A DNA stretch of 64,000 nucleotides from Christiangramia portivictoriae DSM 23547 (lineage in GTDB: Bacteria > Bacteroidota > Bacteroidia > Flavobacteriales > Flavobacteriaceae). Each line of letters starts with the position of its first letter. The stretch's first letter is position 1. Below the pieces are notes generated by a model that did no database searches, was not told where the DNA came from, and worked only from the letters and a program-made list of their open reading frames with translations. Where the stretch lies: assembly GCF_000423045.1 (NCBI RefSeq), contig NZ_KE383971.1, forward strand, positions 382,092 to 446,091. The letters run 5' to 3'. Shown here in pieces: positions 1 through 8,459 of this stretch. The position numbers were made by a program, and so were the translations under genes.

Positions 1-1480
1 CCAGATATTTTGCTTTTACACGTTTAAAATCCTTGAATTCTTCAGACTTTTCATTTTCAGCTTCAACCCAGGTAGCCTTATGTACATTAAGATTTTCATA
101 GGTACATTTTGCGCCGTACTCATGCTCGAGTCGATATTGAATAACTTCAAACTGTAACGCTCCCACCGTTCCAATAACCTTTCTGCCATTCAGCTCAAGG
201 ATAAACAACTGTGCAACCCCTTCATCCATCAACTGGTCGATCCCTTTTTCCAGTTGCTTGGATTTCATTGGATCTGCATTATTGATGTATCTAAAATGTT
301 CAGGTGAAAAGCTTGGAATACCTTTATACATGAGGTTCTCACCTTCAGTCAAAGTATCCCCAATCTTAAAACTCCCAGTATCGTGCAATCCTACAATATC
401 TCCAGGATAGGAGGTGTCTACAATTTCTTTCTTTTCAGCAAAGAAAGCATTGGGCGATGAAAATTTCATGTTCTTATTGTTTCGAACATGCAGGTAGTTT
501 TTATTACGCTCAAATTTACCCGAAACTATTTTGACAAATGCCAGTCGATCTCGATGTTTAGGATCCATATTCGCATGAATCTTAAAAACAAAACCGGTAA
601 ATTTCTCTTCTTCCGGCCTAACTAGTCGGCTGTCGCTTTCTTTCGGGCGGGGAGGAGGAGCTATGGAAATAAAACAGTCCAATAGTTCACGTACGCCAAA
701 ATTATTGAGGGCAGATCCAAAAAATACAGGTTGTAGTTTACCATCAAGGTAATCCTGTCTATCGAAGTCTGGGTAAACACCCTGGGCCAATTCCAGCTCA
801 TCACGAAGATTGTCTGCAGCATTACCACCAATTAGTTCATCCAGGGCTTTATCCTGAAGGTCATCTATTTCGATGGTTTCCTCGATATCTCTTCTGGGAT
901 CTCCAGTGAACAGGTTCACATTCTTTTCCCAGATATTATAAATTCCTTTAAAGTCGTATCCCATGCCTATCGGAAAACTTAGAGGAGTCACCTTCAGATT
1001 CAACTTCTGCTCAATTTCGTCGAGCAGCTCAAAAGCGTCTTTACCTTCACGATCCAGCTTGTTAATAAACACGATCATGGGGATATTCCGCATACGGCAT
1101 ACCTCGACAAGTTTTTCAGTTTGCTCCTCGACACCTTTTGCAACATCAATGACCACAATGACACTATCTACTGCGGTAAGCGTTCGAAAGGTATCTTCAG
1201 CAAAATCCTTATGCCCGGGAGTATCCAGGATATTTATCTTGATATCCTTGTATTCAAAAGCAAGTACAGAGGTGGCAACAGAGATCCCACGTTGACGTTC
1301 GATCTCCATAAAGTCACTCGTAGCACCTTTTTTTATCTTATTGGATTTTACCGCACCAGCTTCCTGAATGGCCCCTCCAAACAAAAGTAATTTTTCGGTT
1401 AAAGTGGTTTTTCCTGCATCTGGGTGAGAAATGATCCCGAATGTTCTTCTTTTATTGATCTCTTTTTGGTACTGCTTCAT
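1..1480 (-). CDS. prfC: Peptide chain release factor 3 (partial, C-terminus off the window)
   Basis: Translational GTPase that removes RF1/RF2 from the ribosome after termination; cytoplasmic. The ATG ends at 1480 and the frame stays open to the left edge, giving about 493 residues. The family is usually about 525-530, so only a short C-terminal piece is missing. The P-loop (SHPDAGKTT) is at residues 18-26, followed by the G3 motif DTPGH and the G4 motif NKLD. The stretch [15 protein letters not shown] and the long domain after the G domain (with [11 protein letters not shown]) are typical of RF3 rather than EF-G. A Bacteroidota-type -7 box lies 19 bases upstream of the start. No oddity seen. 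Confidence 0.96.
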   Translation of the reverse strand, partial: MKQYQKEINKRRTFGIISHPDAGKTTLTEKLLLFGGAIQEAGAVKSNKIKKGATSDFMEIERQRGISVATSVLAFEYKDIKINILDTPGHKDFAEDTFRTLTAVDSVIVVIDVAKGVEEQTEKLVEVCRMRNIPMIVFINKLDREGKDAFELLDEIEQKLNLKVTPLSFPIGMGYDFKGIYNIWEKNVNLFTGDPRRDIEETIEIDDLQDKALDELIGGNAADNLRDELELAQGVYPDFDRQDYLDGKLQPVFFGSALNNFGVRELLDCFISIAPPPRPKESDSRLVRPEEEKFTGFVFKIHANMDPKHRDRLAFVKIVSGKFERNKNYLHVRNNKNMKFSSPNAFFAEKKEIVDTSYPGDIVGLHDTGSFKIGDTLTEGENLMYKGIPSFSPEHFRYINNADPMKSKQLEKGIDQLMDEGVAQLFILELNGRKVIGTVGALQFEVIQYRLEHEYGAKCTYENLNVHKATWVEAENEKSEEFKDFKRVKAKYL

Positions 1481-1498
1481 AACGGATATTTGCAGCTG

Positions 1499-1506
1499 CA
1501 AAAGTA
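1499..1506 (-). promoter_or_regulatory. Predicted -7 promoter element of prfC
   Basis: Read on the minus strand this is TACTTTTG, matching the Bacteroidota sigma-A -7 consensus TAnnTTTG, and it ends 19 bases before the prfC ATG. I found no well-spaced -33 TTTG, so the call rests on the -7 box and its position. Confidence 0.55.
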
Positions 1507-1774
1507 AGATTATTTTAAAGATTTTTGCATGTGCAAGAGAGATTCAATCTTTTGGTAATCTGAATAGAAATTGATGGAAATGAAAACGGAATCCCCCATA
1601 GATCCCGTTATTTTTCATAGCGATCGTTTCCCCAACAATTCGCAAACATATCTACGTAAGCTCAAATTCAAAGGTTTTAAAAAATCAGATTTTTTGAACT
1701 GCGGTGTCTTCCTTCTTCGGAAAACTTTAGGAATTGCTTAATCGGCTTATTTATGAAAGGAAACCTTGATTTTG
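1507..1774. other. Intergenic region between divergent prfC and idi
   Basis: No gene is seen here. The only structure noted is an imperfect hairpin at 1585-1609 (arms AACGGAATC and GATCCCGTT, one mismatch, 7-base loop) followed by five T residues. No plus-strand gene lies upstream for it to terminate, so its role is unclear. The rest is AT-rich leader and promoter DNA for the two divergent genes. Confidence 0.5.
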
Positions 1775-1782
1775 TACATTTG
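1775..1782 (+). promoter_or_regulatory. Predicted -7 promoter element of the idi operon
   Basis: TACATTTG matches the Bacteroidota -7 consensus TAnnTTTG and lies 16 bases upstream of the idi ATG. The leader would therefore be very short. No convincing -33 element was found at the expected spacing. Confidence 0.55.
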
Positions 1783-1798
1783 AAATTCAAATTTTATA

Positions 1799-2317
1799 AT
1801 GGCGCAGGAGAACGTAATATTAGTAAACGAAAAAGACGAGCAAATTGGCCTTATGGAGAAGATCGAGGCCCACGAAAAAGCATTGCTTCACAGAGCTTTT
1901 TCAGTATTTGTTTTTAATGACAGGAATGAATTGATGATCCAGCAAAGAGCTCATTCAAAATATCATTCACCAGGTCTCTGGACGAATACCTGCTGCAGTC
2001 ATCAACGTGAAGGAGAGTCCAATATTGAAGCCGGAAAGCGCAGGTTGCAGGAGGAGATGGGATTTTCCACAGATCTAAAGGATACTATATCATTTATTTA
2101 CAAAGCACCATTCGATAATGGACTTACGGAGCATGAGTTTGATCATATTCTCGTAGGTTCCTATGAGGGTGTGCCAGATCTAAACCCGGATGAAGTTGCA
2201 GCCTGGAAGTGGATGTCCCTGGATGCTATAGAGGAGGACATGCGAAACAATCCTGCAATTTATACAGAATGGTTTAAGATCATCTTCGACAAATACTATT
2301 CACATATTCAACAATGA
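1799..2317 (+). CDS. idi: Isopentenyl-diphosphate delta-isomerase, type 1
   Basis: Interconverts isopentenyl and dimethylallyl diphosphate, the starting units for the menaquinone side chain, carotenoids and undecaprenyl phosphate. It is a 172-residue Nudix-fold protein. By comparison with the E. coli enzyme, the metal ligands are His25, His31, His68, Glu111 and Glu113, with catalytic Cys66 in NTCCSH; Glu113 doubles as the second catalytic residue. The Nudix box covers residues ~72-89. It is the first gene of a three-gene operon: its TGA overlaps the next ATG by four bases (ATGA). All key residues are present, so the enzyme should be active. Confidence 0.95.
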   Translation: MAQENVILVNEKDEQIGLMEKIEAHEKALLHRAFSVFVFNDRNELMIQQRAHSKYHSPGLWTNTCCSHQREGESNIEAGKRRLQEEMGFSTDLKDTISFIYKAPFDNGLTEHEFDHILVGSYEGVPDLNPDEVAAWKWMSLDAIEEDMRNNPAIYTEWFKIIFDKYYSHIQQ

Positions 2318-2727
2318 GAGTAACTGTTCACAGGAAAGCGCATTTCAATGCTGCCCATCGTCTTTTCAGGAAGGATTGGGATGATGCCAGAAATCTCCAG
2401 GTTTTTGGAAAGTGTAGCAATCCTAATTTTCATGGACACAACTATGAGCTTATAGTTTCTGTGACCGGGAGCATCGATCCTGATACAGGATTTGTTATGG
2501 ACCTGAAAGTTTTGAAAGATCTAATACGAACAGAAGTTGAAGACGCGTTTGATCATAAGAACTTAAATATAGAGGTTGCTGAATTTAAGGATATTAATCC
2601 TACTGCCGAGAATATTTCAGTAGTCATATGGAATAAATTACGCAAGCATATAGATTTGTCTCATGATCTGGAAGTCACATTGTATGAGACTCCGCGCAAT
2701 TATGTTACTTATAAAGGAGCGAAGTGA
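2314..2727 (+). CDS. 6-pyruvoyl-tetrahydropterin synthase / QueD family protein (COG0720)
   Basis: Pterin enzyme acting on dihydroneopterin triphosphate, 137 residues. Zinc ligands are His15, His40 and His42; Cys34 is the likely catalytic cysteine, DHKNL supplies the catalytic His, and LYETPRNY carries the substrate-binding Glu. The motif is Cys-x5-His-Gly-His (C34 to H40). As I recall the COG0720 subgroups, Cx5HGH is typical of 6-pyruvoyl-tetrahydropterin synthases, while queuosine QueD enzymes have Cx3HGH, so I leave the symbol blank. It overlaps idi by four bases and the next gene by four, so all three are probably translated together. Confidence 0.88.
   Translation: MRVTVHRKAHFNAAHRLFRKDWDDARNLQVFGKCSNPNFHGHNYELIVSVTGSIDPDTGFVMDLKVLKDLIRTEVEDAFDHKNLNIEVAEFKDINPTAENISVVIWNKLRKHIDLSHDLEVTLYETPRNYVTYKGAK
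2713..2719 (+). promoter_or_regulatory. Shine-Dalgarno-like site for the GTG start at 2724
   Basis: AAAGGAG lies five bases before the GTG at 2724-2726, inside the end of the upstream gene. Strong Shine-Dalgarno sites are uncommon in Bacteroidota. Here it supports a GTG start that overlaps the preceding TGA (GTGA). Confidence 0.5.
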
Positions 2728-3176
2728 AAAAGGGAGAATTAGTGCCAGATCTTGTGTTGAAGGACCAAAACGGTCATGATTTCAATTTTCGAGATCTGAT
2801 GGGAAAGAAAGCCTTCGTAGTTTATTTTTACCCTAAAGATTTTACACCGGGATGTACGAAGGAGGCCTGTAGTTTTCGTGATAGCTACCAGGAGTTTCAG
2901 GATCTGGGCGCAGAGGTTATCGGGATAAGTGCAGATACCACAACCTCTCATGCTAAATTTAGTAAGAAATACAGCTTACCCTATATTTTTCTTTCAGATA
3001 GGGATAAACGAGCGAGAAAGGCTTTTGATGTCAAGGCGAATCTCATGGGGTTGCTTCCAGGTAGAGAAACATTCGTATTTAGCAAGAGTGGTACATTACT
3101 TCACAGGTTCAACAGTATGAATGCAGCGAAGCATATGCCGGAGGCACTTGAAATCCTGAAAAATTATCAGAATTAA
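2724..3176 (+). CDS. bcp: Peroxiredoxin, Bcp/PrxQ type
   Basis: Thiol peroxidase that reduces hydrogen peroxide and organic hydroperoxides using thioredoxin; cytoplasmic (no signal peptide). 150 residues with the PrxQ signature DFTPGCTKEAC: peroxidatic Cys44 and resolving Cys49, the four-residue gap of atypical 2-Cys PrxQ enzymes. The start is a GTG overlapping the upstream TGA. The next ATG in frame is Met26, which would remove the first beta strands, so GTG is preferred. It is the last gene of the idi operon. The link between isoprenoid, pterin and peroxide genes is positional only. Confidence 0.93.
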   Translation: MKKGELVPDLVLKDQNGHDFNFRDLMGKKAFVVYFYPKDFTPGCTKEACSFRDSYQEFQDLGAEVIGISADTTTSHAKFSKKYSLPYIFLSDRDKRARKAFDVKANLMGLLPGRETFVFSKSGTLLHRFNSMNAAKHMPEALEILKNYQN

Positions 3177-3239
3177 TTTTCAGGAAAATCAATTTGGTTT
3201 CGAAAAATAGTTTAAATTCGCAGCCGAAATTAAATGATA

Positions 3240-3506
3240 ATGGCTAGTAAAAGACTGCTTAAAAAAGATGTGAATTATGTAATGGGAGACATCATTGATG
3301 CTGCCTATATTCACCAAATGGCTAACCCGAAGGAGGACAACAAGAAGTCTGAAGCTATCGTGGATGAAGCTATCAGCGATTACGATGAATTGATTAGAGA
3401 GATCAATAGACGTGATGTTGAAAACAAACCAAAACACTTCAAGAAAATCCAGCAGGATCTTGAGAAAAAGGCGAAAGACCTTATCGAGAAACTAAATGCA
3501 CTTTAA
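3240..3506 (+). CDS. Small conserved helical protein of unknown function
   Basis: 88 residues from the ATG at 3240; an ATG two codons earlier at 3234 is also possible. The protein is highly charged and predicted largely alpha-helical, with a lysine-rich C-terminal helix that could form a coiled coil (from about KPKHFKKIQQDLEKK onward). No signal peptide, membrane segment or catalytic motif is visible. It lies 63 bases after the peroxiredoxin and just before tRNA-Thr. A weak promoter-like TAAATTCG is found upstream. I do not recognise a named family. Codon use and charge pattern support a real gene. Confidence 0.7.
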   Translation: MASKRLLKKDVNYVMGDIIDAAYIHQMANPKEDNKKSEAIVDEAISDYDELIREINRRDVENKPKHFKKIQQDLEKKAKDLIEKLNAL

Positions 3507-3512
3507 TAAGAT

Positions 3513-3586
3513 GCCGATGTAGCTCAGCTGGCTAGAGCAGCTGATTTGTAATCAGCAGGTCGTGGGTTCGAGTCCCTCCATCGGCT
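3513..3586 (+). tRNA. tRNA-Thr (anticodon TGT)
   Basis: A complete 74-base cloverleaf. The acceptor stem GCCGATG pairs with CATCGGC at 3579-3585, the D arm contains AGCTCAGCTGGCTAGAGC, the anticodon loop is TTTGTAA with anticodon TGT, and the T arm contains GGTTCGAGTCC. CCA is not encoded. A terminator hairpin follows at 3594. The last 17 bases of this tRNA are repeated 102 bases downstream (see the repeat entry). Confidence 0.96.
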
Positions 3587-3593
3587 CTTAATG

Positions 3594-3623
3594 AAAAGCT
3601 TCTCCGCAAGGAGGGGCTTTTTT
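3594..3623 (+). terminator. Rho-independent terminator of tRNA-Thr
   Basis: A 12-base-pair stem (AAAAGCTTCTCC with GGAGGGGCTTTT, including two G-T pairs) closed by a GCAA tetraloop and followed by a T run. It lies eight bases after the tRNA. Confidence 0.85.
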
Positions 3624-3695
3624 GTTTTGCACATGTTGGGACGAGAAGCCTGTCCTGAGCGAAGTCGAAGGGAGTCCCTCCATCGGCTCTTAATG

Positions 3696-3725
3696 AAAAG
3701 CTTCTCCGCAAGGAGGGGCTTTTTT
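3696..3725 (+). terminator. Duplicate copy of the tRNA-Thr terminator
   Basis: Identical in stem, GCAA loop and T run to the hairpin at 3594-3623. It is the second copy within the 102-base tandem duplication. Confidence 0.8.
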
Positions 3726-3770
3726 GTTTTGCATAAGTTGGGGACTAGAAGCCAATCCTGAGCGAAGTCC

Positions 3771-3912
3771 AAAGCGCTTTTTCGATTTATATGCGAAATT
3801 TCCCTGCTACAATCGAATTTGCACAAACACCTAAGGGTATTTAGTCAATATGCTGATGAACTGCAGTCTGCAATACATAGAATTTACTAGAAATTACCTC
3901 TGTGCTTAACCG
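3771..3912. other. Gene-free spacer between tRNA-Thr repeats and mqo
   Basis: No coding frame or hairpin of note is seen. Readable minus-strand frames across 3524-3826 are only the antisense of the tRNA and its repeats. Confidence 0.5.
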
Positions 3913-5409
3913 CTAATGAAGGGCATCCAGTTCCAGTAATTTGCTGGTACGTTCCTGAACTGCTTTAAAACCTTCCTTGTCTTCACGTACATCCCTGTTC
4001 CAGAAAGGAATCATCTTATCCAATTGCTTTCTGTATTCTTTAGTTCTAATTTTTTCCGGAAATGCTATCTGCAATACTTCCAGCATGATATGAACGGCCG
4101 TAGACGCGCCCGGTGAAGCTCCCAGTAAAGCTGTAATTTTGCCGTCGTTGCTATGTACCACATCGGTACCAAATTCCAGTTTGCCACCCTGCTCATCATC
4201 ACGTTTAATGATTTGTACACGCTGTCCGGCCACCTTCAGTTCCCAGTCTTCCGGCTTTGCATCCTTAAGGAAAACTCTAAGTTCATCTACGCGGTCTTCG
4301 TGATCCATCCGTACCTGGTCTATGAGGTAGGTGGTAAGTGGAAGATTGTGCCAGAATACGCCCCACATGGAAGGAATATTGTCGAACCTGAGAGATTTTG
4401 GTAAATCTAGAATAGAACCCTGTTTCAAGAATTTGGTACTGAAACCTGCGAAGGGGCCAAACAGTAATTCTTTTTTTCCATCGATGAATCTAGAATCCAG
4501 GTGAGGTACAGACATGGGAGGTGCATCCACACCAGCTTTACTGTAAACTTTTGCATCATGCTTCTCAATAATTTCTCGATTAGTACAGGCGAGCCACTGC
4601 CCGCTTACCGGGAATCCACCATACCCGTCTTTCTCAGGTATTTCAACTTTTTGCAGTAGCGGTAAGGCACCACCACCTGTGCCTATGAAAATATGTTCTG
4701 CGTCATAATAGGATTTTTCTCCGGTTTTAAGATCCTTTACAATAGCCGACCATTCATCGGGACCATCTGGATCGATGTCCACAACTTCAGTGTTCCTTAT
4801 AACCGGAACAGAGAAATGATTCTCCAGAAGGTCAAAATATCTTTCTGTGAGAGCGCCAAAATTGACACCGGTTCCCAGCTCCATCCTGGTGGCTGCCATT
4901 TTCTCATCCGGCTCTCGATCTTTCATGATCAGCGGAAACCACTTTTTCATGACCGTCTGGTCATTAGTGTATTCCATTTCTTCAAACATGAATTCAGAAC
5001 TCATACGCTCGAATCGTTTCTTCAGGAATTCAATATTATCTTCCCCTCGTACCCAGGCATGATGCGGAATACTATGGATAAAGCTTTTTGGATCCTTTAG
5101 CAGATTCTGACTCACCAGGTGAGCCCAGAATTGTTTTGATTTTTCAAATTGCTGAAAGGTATCTACAGCTTTTGTAATATCGATCGATCCATCTTCCTGC
5201 TCAGGAGTATAGTTGAGTTCACAGAATGCTGAGTGTCCAGTCCCGGCATTGTTCCATGCTTTTGTACTTTCCTGGGCTATCTTATCTAACCGCTCAAATA
5301 TGATGATCTTCATATCTGGATCGATTAACTTCAGCATGAGGGCAAGGCTTGCGCTCATAATTCCTCCTCCGGCGCAGATGAGGTCATATTCTGTGTTTGT
5401 GTGATGCAT
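3913..5409 (-). CDS. mqo: Malate:quinone oxidoreductase
   Basis: FAD-dependent membrane-associated enzyme that oxidises malate to oxaloacetate and passes electrons to the quinone pool, here presumably menaquinone. From the ATG at 5409 the protein has 498 residues, the usual length. The N-terminal FAD-binding motif is CAGGGIMSASLALML (residues ~12-26), followed by QESTKAWNNAGTGHSA, typical of the family. A frame extends ten codons upstream to 5439, but the start chosen here places the Rossmann motif at the normal distance. It is probably monocistronic, with a terminator of the upstream gene at 5473-5495. No lesions seen. Confidence 0.96.
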   Translation of the reverse strand: MHHTNTEYDLICAGGGIMSASLALMLKLIDPDMKIIIFERLDKIAQESTKAWNNAGTGHSAFCELNYTPEQEDGSIDITKAVDTFQQFEKSKQFWAHLVSQNLLKDPKSFIHSIPHHAWVRGEDNIEFLKKRFERMSSEFMFEEMEYTNDQTVMKKWFPLIMKDREPDEKMAATRMELGTGVNFGALTERYFDLLENHFSVPVIRNTEVVDIDPDGPDEWSAIVKDLKTGEKSYYDAEHIFIGTGGGALPLLQKVEIPEKDGYGGFPVSGQWLACTNREIIEKHDAKVYSKAGVDAPPMSVPHLDSRFIDGKKELLFGPFAGFSTKFLKQGSILDLPKSLRFDNIPSMWGVFWHNLPLTTYLIDQVRMDHEDRVDELRVFLKDAKPEDWELKVAGQRVQIIKRDDEQGGKLEFGTDVVHSNDGKITALLGASPGASTAVHIMLEVLQIAFPEKIRTKEYRKQLDKMIPFWNRDVREDKEGFKAVQERTSKLLELDALH

Positions 5410-5472
5410 AATTTTTTTTCTACAAAATATGGAACACATAACTTCTTTTAACCCAAAGAAATATTAAGAAAT

Positions 5473-5495
5473 AAAAAAGGAGCCACCAGGCTCCT
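5473..5495 (-). terminator. Rho-independent terminator after the DUF4369 lipoprotein gene
   Basis: On the minus strand AGGAGCC, loop TGGT, GGCTCCT, then a T run. It lies 23 bases past the stop codon at 5519. Confidence 0.85.
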
Positions 5496-5518
5496 CAATT
5501 CTTTTATATTTGTATCAA

Positions 5519-6265
5519 TCAGGAATTTTCAACTTCCTGAGTCTGCACCTTATTTTCCAGTTTTTCTTCCTTCCTCCGCTCTTTTAAAAAGCTTTTCAAT
5601 TCCTTGCCGTATTTGGATTTTTTGATCTTTGGTTCCAGTGAATTGTATATGGTATCCAGATATTTGATATTGGCATCAAATACTTCTGATAGCGCCAGGT
5701 AAGGTGCTATCTCATGTTGCTTGTTATTCAGTGCAAAATTTACAGTATACAGGTATTTTCTACGTAGAAGCTTATCGTATTTCTGATCAATTTCCATAAG
5801 CTTCTCCTCATCCTGTTCTTTTTCTGCTTCAAAACTTTCCTTGATCAGGTCGAGATTCTGGTCGTTGAACCGGCTAATCATTTTCTTGTATTCAACCAGC
5901 TTTTCCTGGTTTACAGAACCAATCACCTCTGCACTGGTTTCGAACTTTTCAAGTTTTGTATTGATAGTGATTTGCCCTTCGTCTGCAAAGAAATCTATAC
6001 GATCATCATACTGGTTGTTATCTACCTTTTCAAGGTACAAATACATAATCTGCGGACTCTCCAAATAGGTTTCCATTGTGAACTTTGGATCGCCCGTCAC
6101 CTGAACTGAGTCCACATTCACCAATGCGGTATCCTCAATTTTCTGAAGGTACAAAGTTCCCTTTTTAAGACCTTTGATCTCTCCGTTTACAATCAGGTTG
6201 CTTTCTTTTTCTGAACAGGCGCTTACACTGATCAGAATAACTAAAAGAAGCGTTAATTTTTTCAT
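5519..6265 (-). CDS. DUF4369-type lipoprotein
   Basis: 248 residues from the ATG at 6265; a nine-codon upstream extension is possible, but the lipoprotein signal fits this start. The signal peptide ends in a lipobox with Cys17 (SVSAC). The N-terminal part, VNGEIKGLKKGTLYLQKIED, resembles the DUF4369 domain found at the front of many Bacteroidota lipoproteins and thioredoxin-like proteins. The rest is helical and rich in Glu and Lys; no thioredoxin CxxC is present, so it is the short form without a thiol-disulfide domain. It should be anchored in the periplasm or outer membrane. The biochemical role is unknown. Confidence 0.78.
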   Translation of the reverse strand: MKKLTLLLVILISVSACSEKESNLIVNGEIKGLKKGTLYLQKIEDTALVNVDSVQVTGDPKFTMETYLESPQIMYLYLEKVDNNQYDDRIDFFADEGQITINTKLEKFETSAEVIGSVNQEKLVEYKKMISRFNDQNLDLIKESFEAEKEQDEEKLMEIDQKYDKLLRRKYLYTVNFALNNKQHEIAPYLALSEVFDANIKYLDTIYNSLEPKIKKSKYGKELKSFLKERRKEEKLENKVQTQEVENS

Positions 6266-6317
6266 TGTTAGATGCGATTTTAAAGTGCGCAAATATCTTA
6301 TATTTTTCCGTTTATTA

Positions 6318-7583
6318 CTAACTGCCAGCAGCTAATTGCATTAAAATTGTGCACAAAATAGCGCCATAAGTTCCCACCACGTAACCAAACACTGCCAGTA
6401 GAACACCTACGGTGGCAAGGGATGGATGAAATGCTGCTGCAACCACCGGGGCAGATGCCGCCCCGCCTACGTTGGCCTGACTACCTACCGCGAGGAAAAA
6501 GTATGGAGCTTTGATTAATTTCGCGGTAATAACCAGTACGATCACATGTATAAGAATCCATACCAGGCCTATCGCCAGGAGTCCGGGATTATCGAATACA
6601 GATGTAAGATCCATTTTCATCCCAATGGTGGCGACGAGAATATATATAAAGATGCTACCAATTTTACTGGCGCCGGTACCTTCATATTTTTTGAATTTAG
6701 TAAACGAGAATAGGATCCCCAGGGCAGTTGCGATGGTGATCATCCAGAAAAACTGGGATGAAAAGCTGGATAGTGCACTTTTACTGTCATTAAAAACATC
6801 GAAATTAGCGGTTAGGTATGTAGAAATCCCGTCTGCACCCCAGTGCGCTATCCCAACTGCACCAAAAGCCAGTGCCAGCATGATCATAAAATCTGGTAAC
6901 ATGGGAATGCGGTTGACACTTTCAGCATAGCTGCTAACCTTTACTTTTAGTTCTTCGATAGCAGAATTGTCTGCTTTTAGCCATTGGTCTATAGCTTTAT
7001 TTTTACCAATCCCCATCAGCACAATTGCCATCCAGAGATTCGCCACGATGATATCCACCAGAACCATCCCGCCATACAGATCCTGGTTGTATTCATAAAT
7101 TTCGAGCATCGCAGCCTGGTTGGCCCCACCGCCAATCCAGCTGCCTGCAATTGTGGAAAGACCTCGCCAAACTGCATCCGGTCCAACGCCTCCAACAGTT
7201 TCCGGAGAAATACTGGAAATAAGTAAGATTGCAAGCGGTCCGCCAAGAACGATACCCAGGGTTCCTGCGAAAAACATGATAAGTGCTTTGGGTCCAAGAT
7301 TAAATACAGCTTTAAGGTCAATACTCAAAGTCATTAGCACCAGCGCTGCGGGTAAAAGATACCTGCTGGCTACAAAATAGAGTTGGGAAACTTCATCATC
7401 TATAAGGCCAACCGAGTTAAAGATCGCCGGTATAAGGTAACACATGAGAAGTGCGGGAACGACTTTATAAAATTTATTCCAGAATCCCTCTTTTTGAGAA
7501 GAAGTATAAAATACAAAACCCAGTGCGATCATTAAAAGTCCGAATACGATCGCATCGTTGGTAAATAAGGCAGTTGTCTCCAT
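6318..7583 (-). CDS. DUF819 family integral membrane protein (putative transporter)
   Basis: 421 residues with about ten to twelve hydrophobic segments throughout, a short charged start and a charged middle loop (residues ~200-225). Conserved glycine-rich stretches GSWIGGGANQAA and GSQANVGGAASAPVVAAAF are characteristic of the DUF819 (YjcL-like) family and resemble substrate-binding hairpins of secondary transporters. The substrate is not known. The gene is 52 bases upstream of the DUF4369 lipoprotein on the same strand, so the two may be cotranscribed. Confidence 0.85.
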   Translation of the reverse strand: METTALFTNDAIVFGLLMIALGFVFYTSSQKEGFWNKFYKVVPALLMCYLIPAIFNSVGLIDDEVSQLYFVASRYLLPAALVLMTLSIDLKAVFNLGPKALIMFFAGTLGIVLGGPLAILLISSISPETVGGVGPDAVWRGLSTIAGSWIGGGANQAAMLEIYEYNQDLYGGMVLVDIIVANLWMAIVLMGIGKNKAIDQWLKADNSAIEELKVKVSSYAESVNRIPMLPDFMIMLALAFGAVGIAHWGADGISTYLTANFDVFNDSKSALSSFSSQFFWMITIATALGILFSFTKFKKYEGTGASKIGSIFIYILVATIGMKMDLTSVFDNPGLLAIGLVWILIHVIVLVITAKLIKAPYFFLAVGSQANVGGAASAPVVAAAFHPSLATVGVLLAVFGYVVGTYGAILCTILMQLAAGS

Positions 7584-7647
7584 AGAAATTTTGAAAGTTG
7601 ACCGGCAAAATACAATTTTTATATTTTCTCCCGGTTTGCCATTACAG

Positions 7648-8457
7648 TTATTGCAACAGGATCTCTCTTAGGCTTTGCGCCACACCGTCTTCCTTTCCAG
7701 GGGCGGTGACCATATGCGCGACTTCAAGTACTTCAGGTTTGGCATTTCCAACCGCAATTCCCAGGCCTACCCCTTGCAGCATTTCCCTGTCATTATAATT
7801 ATCGCCAAAGGCCATGCTTTGCGAAAGAGGCAATTGAAAATGTTCCTTTAGCAAGTACTCCACAGCAGTAAGTTTTGAAATTTTACGCGGAGCGATCTCA
7901 AGGTAACTTGGCTTACTTCGGTACAAATGCAAATCCTCACCATGATACTCCACAAGGAAGTCTCTTATTTTATCAATTTTTTCTTCTTCACCCATCGCCA
8001 TAATCTTATGTACGCCCTTCCCAGACGCTTTCCATTTTTCCAGTACTTCAGCATTACTGCTCACTTCAGGTTGTACTTTCGTGTTGTTAATTTCTCTGCG
8101 AGTCCAGAAATCTTCTCTGGGAACATACCATTCATCTGCATGAAAAAGACTTAGATGTACATCATCTTCAAGATTAAAACGGTGCAGACTTTCCAGAGTG
8201 TTGATGGGGATTTCCGTAGAAATTACTTTTTGGTCATTCACGAGTATGAGTCCGCCATTGTAAGCGATGATGGGATGATGCTCGATCCCTAATTTTTCCT
8301 GAAGATGTCGCATGGCTGCTGGCATTCTGGAACTTATCAAAATGAACGGGATTTTTCGCTCCTCCAGGGACCCGATGGTCTGGATGGTAAGTGGTGATAA
8401 ATCTCTGTCGGCGTTCAACAGGGTGCCGTCAATGTCTGAAAATACGATCTTGAACAT
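7648..8457 (-). CDS. HAD-superfamily phosphatase, Cof/HAD-IIB type
   Basis: 269-residue cytoplasmic phosphatase of the Cof subfamily, which acts on sugar phosphates or small phosphorylated metabolites. Motif I is DIDGT with nucleophile Asp8 and Asp10. Motif II is the ISSR segment. Motif IV is GDNYND near residue 218, typical of HAD-IIB. The large C2-type cap lies between. It is the last gene of the operon led by the SPFH gene: its ATG is two bases after the TAG of the small ribbon-helix-helix gene. The substrate cannot be predicted from sequence. Confidence 0.9.
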   Translation of the reverse strand: MFKIVFSDIDGTLLNADRDLSPLTIQTIGSLEERKIPFILISSRMPAAMRHLQEKLGIEHHPIIAYNGGLILVNDQKVISTEIPINTLESLHRFNLEDDVHLSLFHADEWYVPREDFWTRREINNTKVQPEVSSNAEVLEKWKASGKGVHKIMAMGEEEKIDKIRDFLVEYHGEDLHLYRSKPSYLEIAPRKISKLTAVEYLLKEHFQLPLSQSMAFGDNYNDREMLQGVGLGIAVGNAKPEVLEVAHMVTAPGKEDGVAQSLREILLQ

Positions 8458-8459
8458 TT

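Larger units (their letters stand above)
3570..3770 (+). repeat. Tandem 102-base duplication of the tRNA-Thr 3' end, terminator and a flavobacterial-type intergenic repeat
   Basis: Two direct copies start at 3570 and 3672, an offset of exactly 102. The first 62 bases are identical in both copies: the last 17 bases of tRNA-Thr, the spacer, the whole GCAA-loop terminator and GTTTTGCA. The remainder is diverged. Each copy ends with CCTGAGCGAAGTC (3654-3666 and 3757-3769), a sequence I recall as a common short intergenic repeat in Bacteroidota. The second copy is not a functional tRNA. Confidence 0.9.

Noticed and set aside
963-1390. Plus-strand open frames inside prfC
   Set aside because: They lie antisense to a clear RF3 gene and have no domain or promoter support.
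3524-3826. 100-residue minus-strand frame across tRNA-Thr and its repeats
   Set aside because: It is the antisense of a tRNA and of a tandem repeat; the peptide contains the same block twice only because the DNA is duplicated.
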